Of a stretch of DNA of 64,000 nucleotides, positions 8,373 through 16,769 are shown piece by piece (position 1 is the stretch's first letter; the number at the start of each line of letters is the position of its first letter). A program made the position numbers and the translations under genes. Source of the DNA: Mycolicibacterium confluentis (GTDB taxonomy: Bacteria; Actinomycetota; Actinomycetes; Mycobacteriales; Mycobacteriaceae); the NCBI RefSeq assembly GCF_010729895.1, contig NZ_AP022612.1, positions 124,001 to 188,000 on the forward strand. Reading direction: 5' to 3'. The notes beneath the pieces are model-generated. The model was not told the DNA's origin and did no database searches. It saw nothing but the letters and a program-made list of their open reading frames with translations.

Positions 8373-9377
8373 GTGGATTTCACTCCAGACCCGGCGCAGC
8401 AGGCAGTCGCCGACGTGGTCACGTCTGTGTTGGGACGTGACAACACGTGGGAGGCCCTCGTCGACGGCGGCGTGACCGCCCTCGGGGCGCCCGAGCGCCT
8501 CGGTGGCGACGACGTCGGACTGCCCGGCGTGGCCACGGCGCTGACCGAGATCGGCAGGCACGGAACCGTCAGCCCTGCCCTGGCCACCCTCGGCCTCGGA
8601 TTGATCCCGCTGTTGGATCTGGCCACCGAGCAGCAGCAGGACCGGTACCTGGCAAACGTCGCCAAGGGTGCCGTGTTGACCGCGGCCCTCAACGAACCGG
8701 GTGCCCCGCTGCCGGACGAGCCGGCGACCACCCTGAGCGGTGGACGGCTCAACGGCACCAAAATCGGTGTGCCGTATGCGGATAAAGCCCAATGGATTCT
8801 GGTCACCGCCGACACCGGTGTGGTGGTCGTCGCCGGGGATGCCGACGGACTGTCGATCACCAAGACGCCGACGTCCAACGGTTCCGACGAGTTCGTGCTC
8901 ACCTTCACCGACGTCGCGGTGCCGGACGAGGACGTCCTCGCTGAGGCCACCCCCGCACGCGTCAACCAGTTGGCCCTGGCGGCCGTCGGCGCCTTCGCCG
9001 CGGGTCTGGTGGCCGGCGCGCTGCGCCTGACGGCGGACTACGTCGCCACCCGCGAGCAGTTCGGCAGGCCGCTGTCGACATTCCAGACGGTGGCCGCGCA
9101 ACTGTCCGAGGTGTACATCGCGTCCCGCACGATCTCGCTGTTGTCGACCTCGACGGTGTGGCGGTTGTCCGAAGGACTTGACGCCGCTGAAGATCTGACC
9201 ATCCTCGGGTACTGGCTCACCTCGCAGGCCGCGCCCGCGATGCGGCTGTGCCACCACCTGCACGGCGGTATGGGCATGGACATCACGTACCCGATGGACC
9301 GCTACTTCTCCTCTATCAAGGACCTGACCCGACTGCTGGGCGGCCCCGTTCATCGTCTCGATCTGGTGGGAGCCTGA
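8373..9377 (+). CDS. chsE1: Steroid acyl-CoA dehydrogenase subunit ChsE1 (FadE28)
   Basis: A 334-aa acyl-CoA dehydrogenase-family protein (GTG start with AAGGAGG at 8360-8366). In mycobacteria ChsE1 (FadE28, Rv3544c) forms an alpha2beta2 heterotetramer with ChsE2 that dehydrogenates the 3-carbon side chain of 3-oxo-4-pregnene-20-carboxyl-CoA. The N-terminal half is divergent from standard FadE proteins, consistent with the structural subunit. The C-terminal half keeps LRLTADYVATREQFGRPLSTFQTVAAQLSE and CHHLHGGMGMDITYPMDRYF. Its stop overlaps the chsE2 start by one base (TGATG), typical of stoichiometric partners. Confidence 0.9.
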   Translation: MDFTPDPAQQAVADVVTSVLGRDNTWEALVDGGVTALGAPERLGGDDVGLPGVATALTEIGRHGTVSPALATLGLGLIPLLDLATEQQQDRYLANVAKGAVLTAALNEPGAPLPDEPATTLSGGRLNGTKIGVPYADKAQWILVTADTGVVVVAGDADGLSITKTPTSNGSDEFVLTFTDVAVPDEDVLAEATPARVNQLALAAVGAFAAGLVAGALRLTADYVATREQFGRPLSTFQTVAAQLSEVYIASRTISLLSTSTVWRLSEGLDAAEDLTILGYWLTSQAAPAMRLCHHLHGGMGMDITYPMDRYFSSIKDLTRLLGGPVHRLDLVGA

Positions 9378-10540
9378 TGTTCATCGACCTGACGGCGGAG
9401 CAGCGCGCGCTGCAAGCCGAACTGCGGGAGTACTTCTCGACGCTCGTCACGCCCGAAGAGGCCAAGGCGATGGAGTCGGACCGGCACAACGAGGCCTACC
9501 GCACCGTCATCAAGCGCATGGGTTCCGACGGCAAGCTCGGTGTCGGGTGGCCCAAGGAGTACGGCGGCCTGGGCTTCGGCCCGATCGAGCAGCAGATCTT
9601 CATCAACGAGGCCAACCGCGCCGACATCCCGTTGCCGATGGTCACGCTGCAGACCGTGGGACCCACCCTGCAGGTGCACGGCACGGAGGAGCAGAAGAAG
9701 AAGTTCCTGCCCGGAATCCTCTCCGGTGAAGTCCATTTCGCAATCGGGTACTCCGAGCCAGAGGCCGGCACCGACCTGGCTTCCCTGCGCACCACGGCCG
9801 TCCGGCACGGTGACGAGTACATCGTCAACGGGCAGAAGATGTGGACCACAGGCGCGCATGACGCGGACTACATCTGGCTGGCCTGCCGCACGGACCCGAG
9901 TGCCGCCAAGCACAAGGGCATCTCGATCCTGATCGTGGACACCAAGGATCCCGGCTACTCATGGACTCCGATCATCCTGTCCGACGGTGCCCATCACACG
10001 AATGCGTCCTACTACAACGACGTTCGGGTGCCCGCCGACATGCTGGTCGGCGAGGAGAACGGCGGCTGGAGGCTCATCACCACGCAACTCAACCACGAGC
10101 GCGTCGGGCTGGGCCCCGCCGGCCGGATGGCCGGCATCTACGACCAGGTGCACGAATGGGCGGCCACGCCAGGCTCGAACGGTGTCACCCCCCTTGACCA
10201 GCCGGACGTGCAGCGCCTGCTGGGACAGATCAAGTCCATCTGGCGGATCAACGAACTGCTCAACTGGCAGGTCGCCGCGTCGGGGGAGACCATCGCCGTC
10301 GCAGACGCCGCGGCCACGAAAGTCTTCTCCACCGAGCGGATTCAGGAAGTCGGCCGACTCGCGGAGGAGATCGTCGGCGGGCACGGCAACCCGGCTGACC
10401 CACACACCGCCGAGCTGCTCGAATGGCTCGACAAGATGACCAAACGCAACCTCGTCATCACCTTCGGTGGCGGAGTCAACGAGGTCATGCGCGAGATGAT
10501 CGCCGCCTCTGGGCTCAAGGTTCCGAGGGTGCCGCGGTGA
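9377..10540 (+). CDS. chsE2: Steroid acyl-CoA dehydrogenase subunit ChsE2 (FadE29)
   Basis: A 387-aa acyl-CoA dehydrogenase, the length of Rv3543c. FAD and substrate signatures: AIGYSEPEAGTDLASLRTTA (~121-140), QKMWTTGAHDADYIWLACRT, and NGGWRLITTQLNHERVGLGP, the segment expected to hold the catalytic glutamate. With ChsE1 it introduces the double bond in the 3-carbon steroid side chain. ATG 9377 overlaps the chsE1 stop and the gene ends in GTGA shared with chsH2, so four consecutive genes here are coupled. Confidence 0.9.
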   Translation: MFIDLTAEQRALQAELREYFSTLVTPEEAKAMESDRHNEAYRTVIKRMGSDGKLGVGWPKEYGGLGFGPIEQQIFINEANRADIPLPMVTLQTVGPTLQVHGTEEQKKKFLPGILSGEVHFAIGYSEPEAGTDLASLRTTAVRHGDEYIVNGQKMWTTGAHDADYIWLACRTDPSAAKHKGISILIVDTKDPGYSWTPIILSDGAHHTNASYYNDVRVPADMLVGEENGGWRLITTQLNHERVGLGPAGRMAGIYDQVHEWAATPGSNGVTPLDQPDVQRLLGQIKSIWRINELLNWQVAASGETIAVADAAATKVFSTERIQEVGRLAEEIVGGHGNPADPHTAELLEWLDKMTKRNLVITFGGGVNEVMREMIAASGLKVPRVPR

Positions 10541-11526
10541 GCGAGGATCTGCAGGCAGGGATCGAACGGGTCAAGGCCGACAACAGGAGTGAGCCGCGCG
10601 CCGGTCGAGACCCGGTGAATCAGCCGATGATTCACCACTGGGTCGACGCGATCGGCGACAGGAACCCCATCTACGTCGACCAGGAGGCCGCGAAGGCCGC
10701 TGGACATCCGGGCATCGTGGCACCGCCCGCGATGATCCAGGTGTGGACCATGGGCGGCCTCGGTCAGGGCCGCTCGGAGGATGATCCGCTGTCGCAGGCA
10801 ATGAAGCTCTTCGACGACGCCGGGTTTGTCGGCGTGGTCGCCACCAACTGCGAGCAGACCTACCACCGGTACCTGCAACCGGGCGAAGAGCTCACGATCA
10901 ACGCCGAGATCACCGACATCGTGGGTCCCAAGCAGACCGCGCTCGGGGAGAGCTATTTCATCAACCAGCTCATCACGTGGACGACGGCCGACGACGAGAC
11001 CGTCGCCGAGATGAACTGGCGCATCATGAAGTTCAGGCCCCAGGAGGACAAGAAGCCCTCCGGCGGGCAGGAGCGCAGCGACCGGGGAATCAACTCGGTT
11101 CCGGAGGATCTCGATCCCGACAAGCTCATGCGCCCCTCGTCGTCGAGGGACTCGCAGTTCTTCTGGGACGGCGTGAACGCCCACGAACTGCGCATCCAGC
11201 GTCGCCCAGACGGCACGCTGCAGCACCCGCCGGTTCCTGCCGTCTGGCAGGACAAGGATCAGGCGATCGACTACGTCGTCGCCTCCGGGAACGGCACGGT
11301 GTTCAGCTACGTCGTGCACCATGCGCCGAAGGTGCCGGGTCGCAGCCTGCCGTTCGTCATCGCACTCGTCGAACTCGAGGAGGGTGTGCGGATGCTCGGC
11401 GAACTGCGCAACGTCGAGGCCGACAAGGTCTCGATCGGAATGCCGGTGCGCGCCACCTACATCGACTTCCCGGACAGTGATGTGAGTCCGGCCTGGACGC
11501 TGTACGCATGGGAGCCCAAGGCATGA
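10537..11526 (+). CDS. chsH2: Steroid enoyl-CoA hydratase/aldolase partner ChsH2 (MaoC + DUF35)
   Basis: A 329-aa two-domain protein. The N-terminal MaoC-like hotdog domain (1-175) includes MIHHWVDAIGDRNPIYVD, the hydratase-type segment, and APPAMIQVWTMGG. The C-terminal DUF35 OB-fold (~195-329) includes FFWDGVNAHELRIQRRPDG and HPPVPAVWQ. ChsH2 pairs with ChsH1 to hydrate the unsaturated side-chain CoA, and its DUF35 domain binds Ltp2 for the retro-aldol step. The GTG start at 10537 overlaps the chsE2 stop by 4 bases. The rubredoxin-like zinc cysteines common in DUF35 proteins are absent here. Confidence 0.9.
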   Translation: MSEDLQAGIERVKADNRSEPRAGRDPVNQPMIHHWVDAIGDRNPIYVDQEAAKAAGHPGIVAPPAMIQVWTMGGLGQGRSEDDPLSQAMKLFDDAGFVGVVATNCEQTYHRYLQPGEELTINAEITDIVGPKQTALGESYFINQLITWTTADDETVAEMNWRIMKFRPQEDKKPSGGQERSDRGINSVPEDLDPDKLMRPSSSRDSQFFWDGVNAHELRIQRRPDGTLQHPPVPAVWQDKDQAIDYVVASGNGTVFSYVVHHAPKVPGRSLPFVIALVELEEGVRMLGELRNVEADKVSIGMPVRATYIDFPDSDVSPAWTLYAWEPKA

Positions 11527-11918
11527 CCACGATCGAAGTCGGCACCACACTGCCCGAACTGGCCATTTACGGCGACCCGACGTTCATCGTCTCCACCGCG
11601 ATCGCCACCCGCGACTACCAGGACGTGCACCACGACCGGGACAAGGCGCAGGCCAAGGGGTCCAAGGACATCTTCGTCAACATCCTCACCGACACCGGCC
11701 TGGTGCAGCGCTACCTGACCGACTGGGCGGGCGCGTCGGCGCGGATCAAGTCGATCGGTCTTCGCCTCGGTGTGCCTTGGTACGCCTACGACACCGTGAC
11801 GTTCCGCGGGGAGGTCACGGCCGTCGACGCTGATCTGGTGACGGTCAAGGTGACCGGCTCGAACAGCCTTGGTGACCATGTCATCGCCACCGCCGCACTG
11901 ACTTTGGGGGACAACTGA
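11523..11918 (+). CDS. chsH1: Steroid enoyl-CoA hydratase subunit ChsH1 (MaoC-like)
   Basis: A 131-aa single hotdog/MaoC-like domain. RDYQDVHHDRDKAQAKGSKDIF is the equivalent of the hydratase motif with Asp/His, followed by NILTDTGLVQRYLTDW. It forms the hydratase heterotetramer with ChsH2. ATGA overlap with chsH2 and TGATG overlap with ltp2 show tight coupling. Confidence 0.9.
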   Translation: MTTIEVGTTLPELAIYGDPTFIVSTAIATRDYQDVHHDRDKAQAKGSKDIFVNILTDTGLVQRYLTDWAGASARIKSIGLRLGVPWYAYDTVTFRGEVTAVDADLVTVKVTGSNSLGDHVIATAALTLGDN

Positions 11919-13075
11919 TGCTCTCCGGCAAGGCTGCCATCGCCGGTATCGGGGCCACCGACTTCTCGAAGAACTCCGGGCGCAGCGAGTTGCGCCTGGC
12001 CGCCGAAGCCGTGCTCGACGCACTCGACGACGCGGGCCTGAAGCCGTCGGACGTCGACGGCCTGGTGACGTTCACGATGGACTCCAACCTGGAGACCGCC
12101 GTCGCGCGATCGACCGGCATCGGCGAACTGAAGTTCTTCAGCCAGATCGGTTACGGCGGAGGCGCCGCCGCGGCGACCGTGCAGCAGGCCGCGCTCGCGG
12201 TCGCCACCGGCGTGGCGGAGGTCGTCGTCGCCTACCGCGCGTTCAACGAACGCTCGGAGTTCCGCTTCGGCCAGGTGATGACGGGTCTGACGGTCAACGC
12301 GGACTCGCGCGGCGTGGAGTACAGCTGGTCGTACCCGCACGGGCTCAGCACGCCGGCGGCGTCGGTCGCGATGATCGCTCGGCGGTACATGCACGAATAC
12401 GGCGCCACGAGTGCGGATTTCGGCGCGGTGTCGGTGGCGGATCGCAAGCATGCGGCCACCAACCCCAAGGCGCACTTCTACGGCAAGCCGATCACCATCG
12501 AGGACCACCAGAACTCGCGCTGGATCGCCGAACCGCTGCGCCTGCTCGACTGCTGCCAGGAGACCGACGGCGGGGTGGCGATCGTTGTCACCACCCCCGA
12601 GCGGGCCAAGGACCTCAGGCACCGACCGGCGATCATCGAGGCCGCCGCTCAGGGCGCCGGTACCGACCAGTTCACGATGTACTCCTACTACCGCGACGAA
12701 CTGGGCCTGCCCGAGATGGGTCTCGTCGGCCGGCAGTTGTGGCAGCAGAGCGGACTTTCGCCTGCCGACATCCAAACTGCCGTCCTCTACGACCATTTCA
12801 CGCCGTACACGCTGATCCAGCTCGAAGAGCTCGGCTTCTGCGGCAAGGGTGAGGCCAAGGACTTCATCGCCGGCGGTGCCATCGAGATCGGTGGTCGACT
12901 GCCGATCAACACCCATGGCGGCCAACTCGGTGAGGCCTACATCCACGGCATGAACGGCATCGCCGAAGGTGTGCGTCAGCTGCGTGGGACGTCGGTGAAC
13001 CAAGTCGAGAACGTCGAGCATGTCCTTGTCACTGCGGGCACAGGGGTGCCGACGTCGGGTCTGATTCTGGGCTGA
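11918..13075 (+). CDS. ltp2: Steroid side-chain retro-aldolase Ltp2 (thiolase-like)
   Basis: A 385-aa thiolase-superfamily (SCP-x/lipid-transfer type) protein. It begins LSGKAAIAGIGATDFSKNSG, with GYGGGAAAATVQQAALAVATG (~89-109) and INTHGGQLGEAYIHGMNGIAEGV (~330). Ltp2 (Rv3540c) cleaves the beta-hydroxy side-chain CoA to 4-androstene-3,17-dione and propionyl-CoA, in complex with the DUF35 domain of ChsH2. It does not act as a thiolase. Last gene of the cyp125 operon; a strong hairpin follows 20 bp later. Confidence 0.92.
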   Translation: MLSGKAAIAGIGATDFSKNSGRSELRLAAEAVLDALDDAGLKPSDVDGLVTFTMDSNLETAVARSTGIGELKFFSQIGYGGGAAAATVQQAALAVATGVAEVVVAYRAFNERSEFRFGQVMTGLTVNADSRGVEYSWSYPHGLSTPAASVAMIARRYMHEYGATSADFGAVSVADRKHAATNPKAHFYGKPITIEDHQNSRWIAEPLRLLDCCQETDGGVAIVVTTPERAKDLRHRPAIIEAAAQGAGTDQFTMYSYYRDELGLPEMGLVGRQLWQQSGLSPADIQTAVLYDHFTPYTLIQLEELGFCGKGEAKDFIAGGAIEIGGRLPINTHGGQLGEAYIHGMNGIAEGVRQLRGTSVNQVENVEHVLVTAGTGVPTSGLILG

Positions 13076-13094
13076 CGTTCGCGGGTCCTCTTCT

Positions 13095-13160
13095 CGCCGA
13101 GCGTGAACCCAGCTTCACGCTCGGCGTCCAGAGTGCGTCCAGCTTCACGTTCGGCGGCGA
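13095..13160. repeat. Palindromic repeat/terminator 5' of the DUF559 gene
   Basis: A perfect 13-bp stem CGCCGAGCGTGAA / TTCACGCTCGGCG at 13095-13126, followed by a second half-copy, GTCCAGCTTCACGTTCGGCG, at 13138-13157. It acts as a plausible terminator for the cyp125-ltp2 operon. The same sequence family recurs at 14066-14127 on the other side of the DUF559 gene. Confidence 0.75.
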
Positions 13161-13199
13161 TGCCACGGGTGTGTCGGTGGGCGGCGGCACACTGCCGAC

Positions 13200-14060
13200 A
13201 TGACCGGACCCTTCATCGGCAGCACCGCCGTGGCGAGCGGCCAGATGTCGAAGTATCAACTGGCAAGTCGGTACGTCCGACTGTTCCCCGACGTGTACGT
13301 GCCTGCCGATCTCGCGGTGACGGCGTCGGTGCGGGCCATCGCAGCCTGGCTGTGGTCTGGCCAGATTGGAGTCGTCGCGGGATTCGCGGCGGCGGCACTG
13401 CACGGCAGCAGATGGGTGGACGCGGCACGGCCCGTCGACCTGATCCACGACAACCGGCATCGGCAGGCCGGAGTGGTCGTCCGTGGCGACCGCGTGGATG
13501 ACGACGATGTCGCCGACATCGACGGCGTTTCGGTGACCACTCCCGCGCGCACCGCGCTCGATCTCTCATGCTGGTATCCGCGCTCCACCGCAGTGGCGGC
13601 CGTGGATGCGCTCGCGCGGGCCACCGATCTCAATGTCGCCGACGCGGAACTGCTCGCCGAACGGGCGACGGGGCGGCGAGGCATTCGCCGGGCCCGCAGG
13701 GTATTGAGACTGGTCGACGCGGGTGCCCAGTCGCCCAAGGAGACGTGGCTGCGCCTGCTGGTCCTCGACGCGGGATTTCCGCCCGTGCAGACGCAGATCC
13801 CGGTGTTCGACGAGTTCGGCGACGCCATCGCGTATCTCGACATGGGTTGGGAGGAGCTGAAGATCGCGCTCGAGTACGACGGTGACCACCACCGCACGTC
13901 GCGCTCGCAGTTCAGCTACGACCGGCGGCGCCTGGAGATGCTGCGCCGGCGGCATTGGGTCGTCGTCGTGGTCACGGCCGACGACAAACCCGAGGACATC
14001 CTGCGTCGGGTGCGCGACGCGATCGCGTCCCGTCGCGCCCGCGCAGTCCACGCCGCATAA
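13200..14060 (+). CDS. AbiEi-like / DUF559 endonuclease-fold protein
   Basis: A 286-aa protein. The N-terminal half resembles the wing/antitoxin-like AbiEi family (DVYVPADLAVTA, GFAAAALHGSRWV, VDLIHDN, VTTPARTALDLSCW). The C-terminal third is DUF559-like, a Vsr/restriction-endonuclease fold: SPKETWLRLLVLDAGFPP, AYLDMGWEELKIALEYDGDHHR, then FSYDRRRLEMLRRRHWVVV. The acidic and Gln/Glu-x-D positions typical of nucleases can be seen in YLDMGW and EYDGDHH. Such genes are numerous in mycobacteria and their role is unknown. No partner toxin gene is next to it. It sits inside the steroid locus at the position of PPE63 in M. tuberculosis and is flanked by related palindromes. The ATG start lacks a clear ribosome binding site. 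Confidence 0.7.
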   Translation: MTGPFIGSTAVASGQMSKYQLASRYVRLFPDVYVPADLAVTASVRAIAAWLWSGQIGVVAGFAAAALHGSRWVDAARPVDLIHDNRHRQAGVVVRGDRVDDDDVADIDGVSVTTPARTALDLSCWYPRSTAVAAVDALARATDLNVADAELLAERATGRRGIRRARRVLRLVDAGAQSPKETWLRLLVLDAGFPPVQTQIPVFDEFGDAIAYLDMGWEELKIALEYDGDHHRTSRSQFSYDRRRLEMLRRRHWVVVVVTADDKPEDILRRVRDAIASRRARAVHAA

Positions 14061-14065
14061 AAAGA

Positions 14066-14127
14066 CGCCGAGCGTGAAACCAGCTTCACGCTCACGCGCG
14101 AAAGTTCGGCTGGTTTCACGCTCGGCG
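14066..14127. repeat. Long palindromic repeat 3' of the DUF559 gene
   Basis: CGCCGAGCGTGAAACCAGC (14066-14084) and its exact reverse complement (14109-14127) form a 19-bp stem. A competing inner hairpin (GAGCGTGAA / TTCACGCTC) is possible. It lies between convergent genes, so it can terminate both. It belongs to the same sequence family as the 13095 hairpin. Confidence 0.8.
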
Positions 14128-14150
14128 CGAAAACGAACGGGAGCAGTGCG

Positions 14151-15011
14151 TCAGCGCGGCGTGAACTCCACGCCGGCCAGCACGATGGCATTGTCGCGAC
14201 TGGGCGCGGTGACCGCCCCCACGTAGGCCCCGTCCTGCTTCCAGGCGTTGACCCGCAGGGTCTCGCCCGGGAACACGACGCCGGCCATCCGCGCGCCGTA
14301 CGACGCCACCTCGGCCGCATCGCCGTCGAGGATCGCGTCCACCAGCGTCTTGCAGGTCATCCCGTAGGTGCACAGGCCGTGCAGGATCGGCTTGGGAAAG
14401 CCTGCAGCCGAGGCGAACTCGGGATCCGAATGCAGCGGGTTGCGATCGCCGCAGAGCCGGTACAGCAGCGCCTGCTGCGGAAGGGTGACGATGTCGAGTT
14501 CGAGGTCGGGCGCGCGATCGGGCAGCGCATCGGAGGTCGACGGTCCGCGGTCGCCGCCGAAGCCGCCCTCGCCGCGCGCGAAGATCGAGCGCTTCTGCGT
14601 CCACAGCAGCGTTCCGTCGGGAGCCGTCGCGGTGGTCTCCGACCAGATGACGGCCGCCTTGCCCTTATCCCAGATCTCGGTGAACTTCGTGACGGCGGTC
14701 GCGGTGCCCGACGGCGGGATGGGTCCGGGCGCCGAGATGCCCTCGCTGGCGTGCAGCACCCGGCTCAGCTCGATGTCGATGCCGGGGAAGTTGACCGCAG
14801 GCGGGTCGGTCATGTGGAAACTCTGCGCGACATTGCCGAAGGTGGGCAGCACCTGCGGGGTGTTGTCGACCAGGTAGCGCAGTTCCCGCGGGTCGAGCGG
14901 GTCGGCGCCTGCACCCAGGCCCAGGTGGTACAGCTGGATGTCGCTGCTGGTCCACGAGAACTCGACCGGATCGAGTTCCGCTCCGAGGGCTTCGTCGAGG
15001 TTGATGGGCAT
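14151..15011 (-). CDS. hsd4B: Steroid 2-enoyl-CoA hydratase Hsd4B (MaoC type)
   Basis: A 286-aa double-hotdog (R)-specific enoyl-CoA hydratase 2 protein, the same length as Rv3538. The second hotdog holds the hydratase motif in RLCGDRNPLHSDPEFA followed by FPKPILHGLCTYG (Asp/His catalytic pair). It hydrates steroid-CoA side-chain enoyl intermediates. It starts one base after the kstD stop and is cotranscribed with it, under the KstR box at 16697. Confidence 0.88.
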   Translation of the reverse strand: MPINLDEALGAELDPVEFSWTSSDIQLYHLGLGAGADPLDPRELRYLVDNTPQVLPTFGNVAQSFHMTDPPAVNFPGIDIELSRVLHASEGISAPGPIPPSGTATAVTKFTEIWDKGKAAVIWSETTATAPDGTLLWTQKRSIFARGEGGFGGDRGPSTSDALPDRAPDLELDIVTLPQQALLYRLCGDRNPLHSDPEFASAAGFPKPILHGLCTYGMTCKTLVDAILDGDAAEVASYGARMAGVVFPGETLRVNAWKQDGAYVGAVTAPSRDNAIVLAGVEFTPR

Positions 15012-15012
15012 G

Positions 15013-16695
15013 TCAGGCCTTTCCGGCGATGTTCAACGCCGCGAGGTATCCGAAGGTCATCGCGGGTCCGATCGTCCCACCGGGGCCCGGGTAGGTGTGC
15101 CCCATGACCGGCGAGCTGACGTTACCCGCCGCGTAGAGGCCATCGATCACCGAGTTGTCGTCGCGGAGGGCGCGGCCATGCACGTCGGTGCGCACGCCAC
15201 CCTTGGTGCCCAGGTCGCCCGGCACCATCTTGGCCGCGTAGTACGGGCCGTGGTTGATCTCGCCGAGGTTGGGATTGGGCTTGTTGGTCGGGTCGCCGTA
15301 GTACCGGTCGTAGGCGCTCTCGCCACGGTGGAAGTCTTCGTCGACACCGGCTCTCGCGAAGCCGTTGAACCGCTCGACCGTCGCCTTGAACTCGTCGGCG
15401 GGCAGGCCCGCCTTGACGGCCAGTTCGTCGAGGGTCGGGGCCGTGACGATCACTCCGGACTCCAGCCACTTCTTCGGGATCCGTTGCCCCGGCTGCAGTC
15501 CGGCGAAGATGTAGCGGTCGCGGTACTGCTGATCGAAGACCAGCCAGGCCGGGATGTTCTCACCGGGCCCCGAGCCCTGGCCGTACTGTCCGCCGTACAT
15601 GTGGTGGCAGGCCTCGACGTAGGGCATCGACTCGTTCATGAAGCGCTTGCCCGACATGTTGACGATGATCGACCCGGGCGAGTTGCGCTCCGACAGAGCG
15701 AACCACGGCGCGTCGACCAGGGGGACGGTGGGCCCCCACCAGGCGTCCTCCATCAGTTCCAGTGCGGCACCCAGTTTCTCGGCGGCCAGGATTCCGTCGC
15801 CGGTGTTGGCCGCCGCACCCACGGTCCACTCGGTGGTGATGGGTGCACGCTGGTACTTGACCCGCATCTGCTCGTTGTGCTCGAAACCGCCGCTGGCCAG
15901 AATCACCCCGCGGCGAGCGCGAATCAACTCCGGCTCCGCAGATTCCGGAGCAGTGGTGTCGCGGACGTAGATGCCGCGCACCGCTCCGTCCTCGACGTAG
16001 AGGTCGGTCAGGGCGGTGTTGAGCCTGACCGGCACGCCAGCGTCCTGAAGGCCGATCCGCAGGGGTGCGATCAACGCGCGGCCCATCCCGACGAGGTTCT
16101 TGCCGGTGGCGTTGGCCCATACCGAGCGCACGCCCACCTTGAGGCTGCGCAGCACACCGCGCGGGTGGCGCTTGAGCTGATTGAGCCTGACGTAGTCCTG
16201 CTGCAGCACGACCATGTTCATCGGCACCTTGCCGTACGGCGGCTCCAGGCCCTTCTCGTCGGGGCCGAGCTTCTTGGCGTTGAACGGCTTGGGTTCCACG
16301 GACCGGCCGCTGGCCTTACCGCCCGGGGTCTCCGGGTAGTAGTCGGAGTAGCCGGGAACCCAGCACAGCTTCAGTGGTGAGTGCTTGAGAACGAAGTCCA
16401 GCATCTCGGGACCGCGTTCGAGATAGGTGTCGATCTTCTCGGCCGGCACCACGTCACCGATGATGGCGTGCAGATATCTGCGCGCATCCTCGGCGGTGTC
16501 CTTGACCCCGTCGCGCTTGAGGACCGGGTTGTTCGGGATCCAGACGCCACCACCTGACCGCGCAGTGGAACCTCCATAGTGCGGGGCCTTCTCAACGACT
16601 ACCGTTGAGAGGCCCTGGTGGGCGGCGGTGAGTGCGGCGACCATACCGGCGCCGCCGCTGCCGACCACGACGACGTCGTACTCCTGAACAGTCAT
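15013..16695 (-). CDS. kstD: 3-ketosteroid delta1-dehydrogenase KstD
   Basis: A 560-aa flavoprotein that inserts the 1,2 double bond in ring A (AD to ADD or the 9-hydroxylated form), which triggers B-ring opening. The FAD dinucleotide-binding motif VVVVGSGGAGMVAALTAAHQG (split as VVVVGSGGAGM and AALTAAHQG) starts at about residue 7 with VVVEKA after it. The substrate/FAD region GHTYPGPGGTIGPAMTFGYL is at the C-terminus (~535). A start at ATG 16695 is chosen over one 23 codons upstream because the KstR box would otherwise lie in the coding sequence and the flavin fold begins here. Length matches the family (563 in M. tuberculosis). Confidence 0.93.
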   Translation of the reverse strand: MTVQEYDVVVVGSGGAGMVAALTAAHQGLSTVVVEKAPHYGGSTARSGGGVWIPNNPVLKRDGVKDTAEDARRYLHAIIGDVVPAEKIDTYLERGPEMLDFVLKHSPLKLCWVPGYSDYYPETPGGKASGRSVEPKPFNAKKLGPDEKGLEPPYGKVPMNMVVLQQDYVRLNQLKRHPRGVLRSLKVGVRSVWANATGKNLVGMGRALIAPLRIGLQDAGVPVRLNTALTDLYVEDGAVRGIYVRDTTAPESAEPELIRARRGVILASGGFEHNEQMRVKYQRAPITTEWTVGAAANTGDGILAAEKLGAALELMEDAWWGPTVPLVDAPWFALSERNSPGSIIVNMSGKRFMNESMPYVEACHHMYGGQYGQGSGPGENIPAWLVFDQQYRDRYIFAGLQPGQRIPKKWLESGVIVTAPTLDELAVKAGLPADEFKATVERFNGFARAGVDEDFHRGESAYDRYYGDPTNKPNPNLGEINHGPYYAAKMVPGDLGTKGGVRTDVHGRALRDDNSVIDGLYAAGNVSSPVMGHTYPGPGGTIGPAMTFGYLAALNIAGKA

Positions 16696-16696
16696 G

Positions 16697-16710
16697 TAGA
16701 ACACGTTATA
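16697..16710. promoter_or_regulatory. KstR operator between kstD and hsaE
   Basis: TAGAACACGTTATA fits tnnAACnnGTTnna and abuts the kstD start codon, with hsaE 60 bp away on the other strand. The closeness to kstD suggests a leaderless or nearly leaderless kstD transcript. Confidence 0.88.
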
Positions 16711-16769
16711 GAATTGCCCAGGCTGGGGACAACTGGCCCGGTCAAAGATGTGAGGGGAATTCACAGAAG

